Assembly: GCA_002943765.1 (NCBI GenBank) | Contig: PQWQ01000017.1 | Coordinates: 620,001-684,000 of the forward strand | Reading direction: 5' to 3' | Length of the DNA: 64,000 nt | Source: Psoroptes ovis | Taxonomy: Eukaryota > Arthropoda > Arachnida > Sarcoptiformes > Psoroptidae | Shown: piece by piece, positions 50,578 through 61,741 of the stretch | Numbering within the stretch: position 1 is the stretch's first letter | Layout of the letters: each line of letters opens with the position of its first letter | Position numbers and translations under genes: made by a program | Notes under the pieces: generated by a model | What the model was told of the DNA's origin: nothing | Seen by the model: only the letters and a program-made list of their open reading frames with translations | The model's database searches: none

Positions 50578-51558
50578 ATGAGCTTAAATTATCGTCTAAT
50601 TCTTTTGGTATTACGGACAACACCTCGTAATAATCGTAGCTATCATTGCCTAGCGAATGGTACTACTCGTACCATACCTGGTAATCGATTACATCATTTC
50701 ACATCACCATCATCATCGTCATTATCATTCGGGAATTTTCATAAATTTAAATCGTATTTACTTTATTCATGTTCAATCAGATCGATTCATTTCTTCAGAA
50801 ACCAACAGCTATGCCGTAAACCATCTCAATTAAATCTTTTATTATCAAAACATCTTCACAGTAAATATGATCAAGATAAAAATCGTAGTACAGCAATGTT
50901 GATGACAGCATTGGTGGTCATTGTTCTTGGTAAATAATCGATTGATTTTAATGTTTGTAATCCAAAAAATCTCAAATCATTCTCTTTTAAAGGTCTTAGC
51001 TATGCTGCTGTACCACTTTACCGTATTTATTGTCAAAAAACCGGTACCGGATTACAAGCGGTTGCCAAAGTAGATGAAATGAATGAAAAAGTATCGAAAA
51101 TGAAGAAGATATCTGACCGAAAAATTCGAGTGAAATTCGAAGCAGAAAAATCATCACGTTTAGCATGGAATTTCAAACCAAGTCAATCATCGATAACATG
51201 TTCACCTGGCGAAACAATATTAGCATTTTATACGGCAAAAAATGAATTAGATCGTCCGGTGAATGGTATTGCAACATATACCATATTACCATATGAAGCA
51301 GGGAAATATTTTAATAAAATTCAATGTTTTTGTTTCGAAGAACAACAATTGAATGCAAACGAAGAAGTAGATTTACCGGTATTCTTTTTCATAGATCCCG
51401 AATATGCACGTGATCCATACCTATTCGATGTTGATGAAATAATTTTGTCATATAATTTTTTCGAAACAAAAGAAGGTTTTAAGCTGCCAAAACCGCCTAG
51501 TTTTCGTGCACATTATCCATCGATACCGAACACGCCGCAAGCATCGGCAATATCTTGA
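50578..51558 (+). CDS. COX11: cytochrome c oxidase assembly protein COX11
   Basis: Two exons, 50578-50929 and 50993-51558 (63-bp intron, GT-AG, phase 1), 305 residues. COX11 is anchored in the inner mitochondrial membrane and delivers copper to the CuB site of COX1. A Ser/Arg-rich targeting leader precedes the transmembrane helix (MLMTALVVIVLG, then LSYAAVPLYRIYCQKTG) at about 106-133. The conserved domain has FEAEKSSRLAWNFKP, CSPGETILAFYTAKN, the copper-binding pair in CFCFEEQ (Cys229 and Cys231), and the family end LPVFFFIDPEYARDP and ILSYNFFE. It is convergent with the ALDH gene; the stop codons lie only 130 bp apart with AATAAA signals in between on both strands. Confidence 0.96.
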
Positions 51559-51688
51559 ATTCAAAATTACTCATCTTAATAAATTAATTAAATGTGAATG
51601 TTGATATTTGAATTTTTGGCAAATTTTATTTAAAACAAATATTTTAATTAAAAATAAAAATTCTCTTAAATCAATTGAATTGATCGAT

Positions 51689-53223
51689 TCATTCTTTTTT
51701 TATGATAATCGATTTGATTTCACAATACGAATGTAGACCATCTTCACCTAATTCTCGTCCAATACCACTTTGTTTGAAACCACCGAACGGTATATAAGGA
51801 CCACCTTCTTCATAACAATTAACCCAAACAGTACCGGCACGTACTTGTTCGGTGAATTTTATCATTTCATTCATATCATCGGTAATAATGCCGGCAGCTA
51901 AACCATAATTTGTATTATTACAACGTTCAATCACCTCATCAAATGTTTTGTATGACATTATTTGTTGTACTGGTCCGAATATTTCTTCAGTAGCAATACG
52001 CATGTTATCTTTTACATCTGCAAATACAGTCGGTTCAATGAAATAACCATTACGTTGTAAACGTTGGCCACCAGTCATACAACGTGCACCTTCTTTTTTA
52101 CCCGATTCGATCAGTTCCAATATTTTTTCCATTTGTTTTTCATTAATTTGTGGTCCATGTTGGGTATTCGCATCGAATGGATCACCAACAATATGTTTTT
52201 GTGCAATTTCTGCTGTTATTTTAATGAAATTTTCATAAATCGATTCATGTACAAATGTTCGAGTGCCAGCACAACAACATTGTCCCATGTTTGTAAAACA
52301 AGCATGTTGTGCTATTTCAGCAGCTTTTCGCAAATCTTTACAATTATTTGTTACAACAAGTGGAGATTTTCCACCCAATTCCAATGAAACACGTTTACAG
52401 CTATCAGCTGCTTGTTTCATAATTAATTTACCGACTGCAGTTGAACCAGTGAATGCAATTTTATCAACATTCGGATGTGTAACTAACGCGTGACCAGCTG
52501 TTGGCCCATAACCAGGTACAATATTGATGACACCGGGTGGAAATCCAGCTTCGATCACCAGCGAACCAACATACAGTGCTGTCAATGGTGTAAATTCAGA
52601 TGGTTTCAACACTAATGTACAGCCACATGCTAATGCTGGTGCAAATTTCCATGCCAACATCAGCATTGGATAATTCCATGGTATAATTTGACCACAAACA
52701 CCGACTGGTTCAACTTTTGTGTATGTAAACAATCTCGAATCAGCTGGTATAACTTTACCATGTATTTTATCTGACCAACCAGCATAATAACGGAGAGTAT
52801 CGATGGCACAATCAATATCACCAACTGCATTAGCTAATGGTTTACCATTATCTAATGATTCCAGACGTGACAAATAATCTTTATCACGTTCAATAAGATC
52901 GGCAAGTTTTTGTATTAATTTGGCACGATCAGATGTATTCATACGGCGCCATTCAGATGATGGTTTGAATGCTTCGACAGCAGCATCGACAGCTAAATTT
53001 ACATCGACAGCCGTAGCTTCTTGTACATTACAAATTACTTCTTCAGTCGCTGGATTAATTGTTTGAAATGTTCGTCCACCTAATGAATTATGCCATTCAT
53101 TATTGATGAAAAGCTTTGATTTCAATAAAAAATGAATAAAACAACCAATTAATTAATTAAATCAAATCAAATGACTGACTTAAATACCTTTGTATATTTA
53201 ATTTCAATTGATTGTTTTGACAT
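51689..53223 (-). CDS. aldehyde dehydrogenase, ALDH1 (retinal dehydrogenase-like) class
   Basis: Two exons, 53223-53188 (12 codons, MSKQSIEIKYTK) and 53113-51689, phase 0, 486 residues. It is the cytosolic NAD-dependent enzyme type that oxidises aldehydes, including retinal in vertebrates, to acids. Motifs are: FINNEWHNSLGG; the coenzyme loop IIPWNYPM (Asn159); FTGSTAVGK; LELGGKSP with general-base Glu257; MGQCCCAGTR with nucleophile Cys292; EEIFGPVQQ; and the C-terminal PFGGFKQSGIGRELGE. The tiny first exon is supported by the family's TDLKIQYTKIFINNEW-type junction. Substrate is unassigned because ALDH1A, ALDH1L and ALDH2-like paralogues differ subtly. Lack of a leader argues against mitochondrial ALDH2. 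Confidence 0.93.
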
Positions 53224-53513
53224 TTTTTTTTTATTTTTGGAGTTATTTAAAAAAAAGCACAATAATTAAAAGCAAATGTGTTAATTAAACTTAACGCTTG
53301 AAGCTCAACACGCAAATAAACAGCGGCCTAAAAAAAGCAGAGAAAATAGTTAGCGAAAATTTGTATTGCCAACAGTTGTAACTGTTAGCTTATGCTTGCT
53401 ATGGTCGATCCCGCCTATTGCATACGACAAGCAGCTCCCGGGCAAACGCGTCCGGGGTGAGTGGTGTCGTCATATGATTAATTAAAATCCCAGATAAATT
53501 GCACAGAAATTTA

Positions 53514-53591
53514 TTGAAATTGCATTGCAATTAAAATTCATACTTTGCTAAAATTTGCAAAGTACGAATTTTAATTTTAATGCAATTTCAA
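53514..53591. repeat. near-perfect 78-bp foldback (candidate miRNA hairpin or MITE)
   Basis: Arms 53514-53548 and 53557-53591 pair over 35 bp with three mismatched positions around an 8-base loop. Each arm's outer half includes TTGAAATTGCATT. A third partial copy of the arm (ATTGAAATTGCAT) follows at about 53600-53612. No tRNA or known structural RNA is recognised. Confidence 0.75.
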
Positions 53592-55545
53592 TGTATTTTA
53601 TTGAAATTGCATAAAATCAAATTAAAATTATTATAAAAATTAAATATAAATTATAATTAATAATAAAATGCAACAAATATTGATCCAAATCGTTAGTCTT
53701 GATAATCTTAACCGGCTCGAATGAAAGATATAAGTCGCCACCAATTGAAATCTTCAATGTCCCAATCGTTATTGTCGTTTGCTTCCGGAATAAGTAATTG
53801 ATTGATTGAATTCTCCAAAATAATCAAATTTCATCGGCCATTAATAAGAAGTTGAATCTAAAATGTTAGATAGAAAGTATCAGATTCATAATTTCAAGAA
53901 AAGTTAAATGATTTACCTCGAGATTTTCGTTGAATACATTTATGAGTCAATCAATTGATCCAATCATCAATGAAATTGAGTGAATATCAATCACTTGAAT
54001 AATTAATCAATCTTATTGATTCTTTGATCAAATGATGAAGTAAAATGAGCAATGGGAATCAAGACAAATTGATCAAATGTAAAAGTCAACAGTGGCCAAG
54101 TCAAAGCGGAAGTCGAAACCCAAACAACAAACGGCCGGTTCAAAGAAACGTCAAAGTTTGATCAGACGGATTCACAATGTTCATTTTTACTTCAACAATT
54201 TAATCAAAGAATCTCAATGATCAATCAACAATCAAGTTCAAAGTATTTACTCAATCATCAATGATGATGATGATGGCCGGACTTTGTTCCTGACATGAAT
54301 CTGAAAGTCGAGAAGAGATTAATGATTAGATTTTGAAATCAATTTTATAAAATTACCTAAAATCGGGAAATAAGTTTAATATAAAAAGTCTTTAATAAAG
54401 AAATGAAGAAGAATTAAAATCTTTTTAACATGAAGTCAGTATTGATTACCTTTATCTGAAATATCGTCACCATCGCTGACATGGTCCTGATCAGAAAAAT
54501 AAATTGTATTAACACAATAATTACAATCATCGTAACTCACTTCAAACAAAAAACATTCAGAGTTAGATCAAGTTGAATTCAATGTTGGAGCTAGAAATGT
54601 TGGAACGAAAAGAGAGTATAAATTAATTTACATTTCAAGACAATTAAATTGATTACATTTTACCATTTTGATTTTGATGAGAAATTTACAAGTGATTCGG
54701 TTTAGTTGATCATCAAATGAATTGAAGCCATGTTTTGACTTTGAATTGCGATCGATCATCGAAATTCCCTGATTGAACAGTTTAAGACAAAGATGAACAT
54801 ATAGAATTAAAGAAATGCCTATCAAATAATGGCCTTGTCGAAGAGAAAGTCAAAACCCTATTGTCAAATGGCCAAATTAAAATGCTCAAGTCAAAGGAAC
54901 GTCAAAGAAAGTCAATCAATAATTTCATTAATCCACAACGTTCATCTTTACACCAACTGTTGCATCATCAAATTTCAATAGATTGATAACAATTAAATTC
55001 AAAACTTGTCTTCAATTTTAAATGATGGTCTGGATAGGGCTCTGTTTCAATAATTTGGAAAAGTTGTCAAAGATTAGGTTAAATGAAAATTACCTTGAAT
55101 TTTCAATCTGAATAGAATTGATTATCAATGATTGAACGCACATCAGCTACAATGTTCCTGGCCATTAAATTTTGCCGTTTCAATATCCTCGATTCTCCCG
55201 AAAATCTATTTAAAATCATTGTTGGGCTAAAGAAATAATCTTTTAAAGAAACAAAAAGATATGGTAAAAATTAAATTTAAAATCAACTTAGCCAATTATG
55301 ATGATTGGACATATATAAATATGTTCGCTTGATTTGTCCATAGGGTGTTCGAGATTGCATAATATTCGACTTACAACACTTTTAGAACGATCGAATAAGT
55401 TGATTGTGATTAATTTGACATAAAATTTATCAAATTTATTGCCGAAATTCAATTAAATTTTGATGAAAATAATATGATTTAAATTAATTTAAAATAAAAA
55501 CAAACACTTGTTGACAAAAATTTTCAGCTGTTTTTGCGAATACGT

Positions 55546-55560
55546 CTTTATGGACGGCTC
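55546..55560 (+). repeat. CTTTATGGACGGCTC, copy 1
   Basis: This 15-mer recurs exactly and in the same orientation at 58687-58701, the two copies bracketing the KAT7-like gene. Confidence 0.7.
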
Positions 55561-56021
55561 TTGATATTTTTTTTATCAATTTTTGAATTAAGCACTACCC
55601 ATTCATGCGCAATAATTGGAATTTTCAAATTTCGATTTTGTCAACTCCTCAATCTGTGGTAGGACCTACGAAAAAAAAATTTGCCTTTGCTTCTCCAACA
55701 TCAAAAATTGCTGGCATTATCTTGCGTGAAATGAACAATGAAATCGAATAAATTTTCATTTTTTTTATCAAAAAAATCAAATATCAGTGTAGCCATCAAG
55801 GTCGAAATCGTTCAAAAAACTTTTTTTTTTATCATACTTCAAAATATGATTAAATTATCAAAAAAAAAAAAAAAAAAAAAAATTTGTGATATGAAATATG
55901 ACAATTTATTTCCATTCATTCAAATCAAAATAAAACAATTTTTAAAATAATTGAAAGAGGAAATGAATTCAAATATATTACAATTTTAAATGATTGAAAA
56001 TTGATAATTGTGATGCTATGA

Positions 56022-58565
56022 TCAACATTTAGGATAAACCGATGGTTTCCAATGTAAACATTTTGGATCAATCATTTTATCACCATATAATTTACGTTTA
56101 CGTCGAATTTCTTGTTGATATTTTTTCCGCTGTTCATCATTGATCAATATCAAATGTTTACCTTTCCAATATTTAAGGATACCCATTAGCTGTAATGTTG
56201 ATATCAGATCTGTTGTATTGATACCAGTTTGATGGCTAATATCTTTAAGCAATATTTCTTTATTATTCTGATTATTATTATTATGATCATTATCATTCAT
56301 TTTTGATAAATAATCCATTAGAATAAATTTCCAATAACTACGATATGATATGATACCAAAATCTGATAATGGTTTTTCAGGTGAACCAATTTTATTTTCA
56401 ATACGTGTCAGTAGATAACTGAATTCAATCAACATCCGACCATAACCGCTACGTTGATATTGTGGTAATGTCAATATACATGATACATTATATGAATTGA
56501 TTGAATATTTTTCTTTTGAAAAATAACCAATTATATGCATACCACCACCATCATCATCATTGATTTCATCATATTCGGTCATAATATAAAATAGAAATGG
56601 TTCAACATCGATGAATAATGTTTTATATTCCAAGAATAATTTGGCTAATAAACAAAGATTTTGACAATATTCTTTTTGTTTAGCACCATCAATTTCAAAT
56701 ATTGATATACGGCCTTTACGATAAATTTCATTACCAGGTGGATGTTTATGCGTACATTTTTGTCGATGTCGCCGATATATCAATTCATAATTCATACATT
56801 TTAAACAATATTCACAAATGAATAATTTACAACAATTTTGATATTCATCACATGAATATTGTGATTGATACCAAACACTGATTTCATATTTTCCCATTAC
56901 AATCGACTCGATTCCTGGTTTTTTAGCCGTTTGTTGTTGTTGTTGTTGTTGCTGATTATCAATTTCATTTGATGAATCGGAATCTTTCTTCATTGAATAC
57001 AATTCAACGGCAGAATTTTCATGTACCAATTTCGCTGCCAATGATTGTGATTCAAGAAATAGATTTAGATCAAATTTTGAGGAAAAAACATCTAATTTTG
57101 GCTGTCGACTGAAATAAAAATTAGAATTATGGAATGGAAACAACCAGAAAAAATTGAAAAATACAAACTTTGCCGTGTAAGTCACTTTATCTATTTGTAA
57201 TTGTTTCAATTCGGCATTTCTTTGATTCATTATTTGTGTCCATTTTGGATTTCGATGTTGAATTAAACCAAAAGTTTTTTGATTCGATTTTCGCGGTGAT
57301 GACCAACATTTTTTTTGCAGTCTTTGTTGTTGTTGTCTTTCGATTCGAGCTTCATATCTTTGTCGACATTCATCTGCTGTTTGATTATGATATAGCGGAC
57401 ATGTTTCACGCATCGAATGTCTTGGATATTCTCCAGATAAATGTCCAAGTGAATCACAATCACTAACTGGACATTTTATTGTTTGATCATTTTCTGGGGG
57501 TTCGGGCGATTGATCAGGTGATTTTGATGATTGTTTTACAGGTGGATCGCATTTTGATTTCTTCGAGATTTGTTGAGCCGAAGACTCTGATTCTGAATTT
57601 TTTCGTTTCAAATTCTTTTGATCGTCAATCGAAGCGATTGTGGATGATGATGGTTTGGCGGAATGATCATTGGCAGAACTGTTGTTTCGCCTCGATGAAC
57701 GTGTCGATATTGATGGTCGTGATTCTTCACCATTTTTTATCGTTTCTTCAATCAATTTGTCTGGATTATCGATGCCTAATTTACGTAATTGAATCCGTAG
57801 TATGTCTTGTTTGGTCATTTTCGGTCGTTTTTTATCGCTATTTTCATTATTATGATCATTCATTCCATTTTCTTCTTCTTCATCGTCTTCATCATCAACT
57901 TCTTCATCTTCATTATCACTATGAGAATAGTCGATTTCTTCTTCATCCTCGTCTTGTATTTCGTCGTTTTCATTCACTTCATCATCATTTTCTTCATGAT
58001 CATAATCAATAGATTCACCAGAACAATTTGGACATAAAAAATTCTTCAGTTTCTTACGCAATTCACGCATTGATAATGATAATTTCAGTCGATTTTGTTG
58101 ACGGTAAAAACATGCTAAATGTATTGAGCAATCACATTCAATACACGTTATCATTTTCAATGAATTCAATTTACGTTCAGGATGTGAACGTAATGATGAT
58201 AATAAATTATTTTGTTGACTCGAGCCGATACGTTTTTGACGACATAATAAACAACGACGACATTTTCGACATACCCATTGTTTATATACACGAGATTTCA
58301 TATCATGAAAATGTTTCGATTTAAGATTTAAACATTTTAAATGAAATTGATGTGCACAAATTGTACATGTAATAAACGTTTTACGGCCATCAGAATCTTT
58401 TTGTTGTTGACAAAGATAACATTCACCAAGAATATGATCAATTGATGAAGATTGTGATGTCGATGTCGAGGATGATGATGATGATGGTGAATCAATTTCG
58501 GCAGCCGTACGGTCAGAATTTGTAGTCGAAGTAGATGCTGATCGTAAACGATGTTTGATTAGCAT
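56022..58565 (-). CDS. MYST-family histone acetyltransferase, KAT7/HBO1-type with double PHD finger
   Basis: Two exons, 58565-57169 and 57108-56022, separated by a 60-bp intron (GTTTGT...TTTCAG) that has no stop and is a multiple of three; 827 residues after splicing. Residues 49-181 form two C4HC3 PHD fingers (C49, C52, C67, C70, H75, C78, C99, C102; then C105, C108, C141, C144, H149, C152, C178, C181), the DPF arrangement of KAT6. An acidic linker (185-235) follows. Next comes a C2HC finger, CPVSDCDSLGHLSGEYPRH (365-383) with LYHNQTADEC, as in KAT7. The MYST domain has CEYCLKCMN with RRHRQKC, HPPGNEIYRKGRISIFEIDG, YCQNLCLLAKLFL, the acetyl-CoA loop QYQRSGYGRMLI, the catalytic-Glu region GSPEKPLSDFG and YWKGKHLIL. 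It probably acetylates histones H3/H4 in chromatin. C2HC and MYST similarity favour KAT7; the DPF is more KAT6-like. Confidence 0.93.
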   Translation of the reverse strand: MLIKHRLRSASTSTTNSDRTAAEIDSPSSSSSSTSTSQSSSIDHILGECYLCQQQKDSDGRKTFITCTICAHQFHLKCLNLKSKHFHDMKSRVYKQWVCRKCRRCLLCRQKRIGSSQQNNLLSSLRSHPERKLNSLKMITCIECDCSIHLACFYRQQNRLKLSLSMRELRKKLKNFLCPNCSGESIDYDHEENDDEVNENDEIQDEDEEEIDYSHSDNEDEEVDDEDDEEEENGMNDHNNENSDKKRPKMTKQDILRIQLRKLGIDNPDKLIEETIKNGEESRPSISTRSSRRNNSSANDHSAKPSSSTIASIDDQKNLKRKNSESESSAQQISKKSKCDPPVKQSSKSPDQSPEPPENDQTIKCPVSDCDSLGHLSGEYPRHSMRETCPLYHNQTADECRQRYEARIERQQQQRLQKKCWSSPRKSNQKTFGLIQHRNPKWTQIMNQRNAELKQLQIDKVTYTAKFVFFNFFWLFPFHNSNFYFSRQPKLDVFSSKFDLNLFLESQSLAAKLVHENSAVELYSMKKDSDSSNEIDNQQQQQQQQTAKKPGIESIVMGKYEISVWYQSQYSCDEYQNCCKLFICEYCLKCMNYELIYRRHRQKCTHKHPPGNEIYRKGRISIFEIDGAKQKEYCQNLCLLAKLFLEYKTLFIDVEPFLFYIMTEYDEINDDDGGGMHIIGYFSKEKYSINSYNVSCILTLPQYQRSGYGRMLIEFSYLLTRIENKIGSPEKPLSDFGIISYRSYWKFILMDYLSKMNDNDHNNNNQNNKEILLKDISHQTGINTTDLISTLQLMGILKYWKGKHLILINDEQRKKYQQEIRRKRKLYGDKMIDPKCLHWKPSVYPKC

Positions 58566-58686
58566 CTTTTTCGGTGAATTTCAATTAAAAATTGTAATCA
58601 AATTCAATTTTGTAAACAAATTTTAATAAAAAAATAAATAAATAAACGAAAAATTCAACGTATTTTTTATTTTATTTTGACCTATC

Positions 58687-58701
58687 CTTTATGGACGGCT
58701 C
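58687..58701 (+). repeat. CTTTATGGACGGCTC, copy 2
   Basis: Exact second copy, about 122 bp upstream of the KAT7-like ATG. It could be a shared promoter element or the relic of a duplication. Confidence 0.7.
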
Positions 58702-58758
58702 ATTTTTTCGAATTCTGTGAATGAAATGCGAATACTCAAATCTCCCGCTCTTTTTTCT

Positions 58759-61225
58759 TTATTGACGCTGGTATCGTTTGATTAATGATAATAAATTTAA
58801 ACAAGGAATATCAATGAATATATGGAAAATAAAACCAAATAAATATGAATAAATCACATTCAATATGATCAGATTTGATATGTTTGACCAATGTGATAAA
58901 TCGATCAATGATCTTCGCATACCAATCAATGAATTTATCACTAATGAATGTGTTAAATATAATGAAAATGTTAATTTTGACAATATTCGTACTAAATTAT
59001 TGGAAAGTATTTGTGTTGATATCAAGCCTTGATTATTGAAACATAATTCAAATAATATTAATAACGAAAATGAAAATAGCAAACGATTCAACGGGTATAA
59101 TATTGCCGACATTATTGAATTGTATTGTTTGCCATAAAACCATGGTAGCGTATCAAATGTACAGATTGCATAGAAAATTGTTGCCATAATTATGCTGAAT
59201 GAGATTCTCAACATTGACCAATTACGTAATTTTGTTGTATGATTTTTTGAATTTAAAAATTTTTCCGATGCACCATACCAAAAACCAATATAATAAACAA
59301 TCGCATGACTCCAGGGTTTGTAATAGATTTGAAAAAATTTACCCAAATTATTTGAATTAATCAATGGCAATGCATTAAAACCTTCAAAATCACTGAAAAA
59401 ATGCAAAATTTGATATTAGATTCAACCATACTGATATGATTCTAACCTGAGCGATGTCAAAATTAATCCAGGTGGCAAATTTCCTAAAAATATTTGCACT
59501 GATGTTAATGAAATTGATAATAATATCAATGATTTGACGGTGAATAGTCCCGCTCTTTTCGATGCTGGATAGTTTTTCATTAAAAACCATAATGGTATCA
59601 ATGAAATGATACGAAGTTGCATATCAACAGCTAAATACCAGGTATGTCCACCACACTATTGAAAATTGAATAAATAATTGAAAAATCCGTCGATTAATCT
59701 TATGAAATTTTACCATATTTTCAGGTTCAATAAGATTTTGTACATAAAGTAAATTATGCCACCATGTTTTTTGACATTTCATATCAATCATATCGATTTT
59801 TGGTGACCATTGTGGACCACCATTTAGCCAATATTCAAATAAAGGTAATATCAATGTCAACAGCGTAAATATCAATACTTGTGGTGTAAAACGTAAGTAT
59901 CGATTTAGCAAATAATACGGAATCCATTTATAATCATTGTTTTTAGTTTGTGTTAATATTGTTGTTGTTATCATTGCAGATTGTTGCCGTTTCATCCATA
60001 ATAACATTGTATAACTGGTTAAAAATCCACCAATGAAAATGAATACATCAACATGATTGATGAATTGCATGAATGATTGGATGATTGGTGATTTTAATTT
60101 ATTGCTTGCATCGAATATGTTATCTAAGAACACATTTAGATCATTATCAGATGGAAATTGGCCAAAAATCAACTTACGATATGAATTCCAATCTTCATAA
60201 ACAAACGTATGTGCAATTATAATCCATATATTTGATATGAAACGTAAACCATCAATGAATGTTAAATGATGATCATCATTTCCATGATTGACATTGATAA
60301 ATGATCCAAAATTTTTCAACGGTGAGAAACATCGCAAAATTTTTGCACAAATATTCTTATCATTAGCTTTATCATCTCTTAACCAATCAAATATTGCAGC
60401 ATATATCGTCAGCAATGTAATCAAACTAATCATGATTCTAAATCAATGAAAAAAATTGATTTAGTCAATAGAATTGGATTAATCAAATACAAATCGTTAC
60501 ATTGTAATGAATTGAAGGGTAGAAATTTGTGTTGGCAATTTTTGTGGCCGCTGCTTGCAATGATGTTTAACTAATTCAATGTCATAGATTTTGAATGAAT
60601 CGGAAAATTTTGTACAAGATTTCGGTAAACATAATCCACGTATGATTGATGAGTAATAAAATATTTGTGATTTATTAGCGAAATCATTGAATAATGTATC
60701 TTCATTATCTTGATCATAAACATCTGGTATTAATTCATCAATTTGATTATAAATATTCAAATGACCATTCGGATACTGGATCGATAAATCATTTCTTGAT
60801 GGCATTGGTAATTTAAAATACAGCAGACAATATTCAAAAGATAGCTCATCATCACTGGGAGAATTGAATTTCAAACCAAAACATTGATCATAATTAGCGT
60901 AATCGGTAAATTTTCCCGAAACAACATCATTAGGTATTAATGTTTTTGGTAATAAATCGAAGAATTTAATCGTCCATAGTTTCTTGTGCATCATTAATTC
61001 TGAACGAATGAAATTTAAATCATTTTGACATTTTTGCCGATGATTTTGGTCGATTATGTTGAATATTTTCGATTGATTATTGCCAAGATAATCTGGTATG
61101 AATAATTGATCAAATTCGGATGAAATTTTCATCAAATTTTGCCAATAATAATCATGTTGTATGGATTCATTAGAATTAATGAAGAATACGATTAATAGAA
61201 GAATCAAAGAAATCTTGGCAAACAT
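58759..61225 (-). CDS. nose resistant to fluoxetine (NRF-6) family membrane acyltransferase
   Basis: Four exons: 61225-60501, 60437-59714, 59655-59447 and 59392-58759, all GT-AG and phase-matched, 763 residues. It has a signal peptide (ISLILLLIVFFINSNES) and an extracellular NRF domain with conserved Cys (YDQCFGLKF, YCLLYFKLP, RGLCLPKSCT, HHCKQ). An acyltransferase-3 domain of about ten membrane segments follows. That domain includes LTFIDGLRFISNIWIIIAHT (the family His), FIFIGGFLTSY, a WW-rich loop, ENM|CGGHTWYLAVDMQL across the exon 2/3 joint, and GNLPPGLILT. Relatives include C. elegans NRF-6/NDG-4, needed for lipid and drug uptake, and insect drop-dead. The start at 61225 is the first ATG; the open frame above it begins with GTG. 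Confidence 0.93.
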
Positions 61226-61741
61226 TTTTCGGAGATTGATAAGCACAGAAGCAATGAATATTTATCAAATGATCAACGAGCTTATCATTGCCGATCAATC
61301 ATAGAAACAAACAAAATCATCATCATTGAAACAAAAAATTTCGATGAAATTAATGCTCGTGATGAGGAAAAAGGAAATTCATTTGGACAATTAGCGATCA
61401 ATAAATGAAAGTGACCAATGATTACATTGAATTTGACCGAAATTTTTCTGAAGAAAAAAAATAGAACAAATTTTGAAGGAAATTTTCGATCGAACATAGA
61501 AATTAATTAATTTTTTATGGACATTACATTAAAACATGAACAAATTCTGACCAAATTTTCGAAGAATTTCTTAATTGAATTTATGGCCATATTTAAAAGG
61601 TTTGGAATTTCACTGATAGAAAGTGTTTTCAGGATTTTTCTGAGTAACTTTGGCGATAAAAATTCTTTGATTCGTATTTTATTGTTCTTGGAGATTTGGC
61701 AAAGAAATATGGACTTTTTCAACAATGATCGAATAAATAAA
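61226..61741. other. divergent promoter region between NRF-like and EF-hand genes
   Basis: 516 bp separates two head-to-head starts. It is AT-rich, without a clear TATA box at a good distance. A minimal upstream ORF (ATG ATC GAA TAA) at 61726-61737 sits just before the EF-hand gene start, so the start or leader there may be regulated or misjudged. Confidence 0.5.

Larger units (their letters stand above)
53224..56021. other. intergenic with GC patch, foldback and a degenerate duplication
   Basis: A GC-richer patch at 53395-53470 (CTCCCGGGCAAACGCGTCC) lies upstream of the ALDH gene. The foldback at 53514-53591 is listed separately. From about 53840 to 55230 two diverged copies of a roughly 770-bp unit can be recognised. 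They share CAAAG-AACGTCAAAG and CAATGTTCATTTTTAC-type blocks near 54150-54200 and 54890-54960. Minus-strand AG|GTAA donors recur, hinting at a non-coding or decayed multi-exon locus. An A-run is at 55860-55881. Confidence 0.5.

Noticed and set aside
53340..53470. tRNA or other pol III gene suggested by GGTCGATCCCGCC (B-box-like)
   Set aside because: No matching A box at the right distance and no acceptor stem or anticodon arm could be folded by eye.
54628..54825. 65-codon minus-strand ORF in the duplicated region
   Set aside because: Not preserved in the other copy of the unit and without a recognisable domain.
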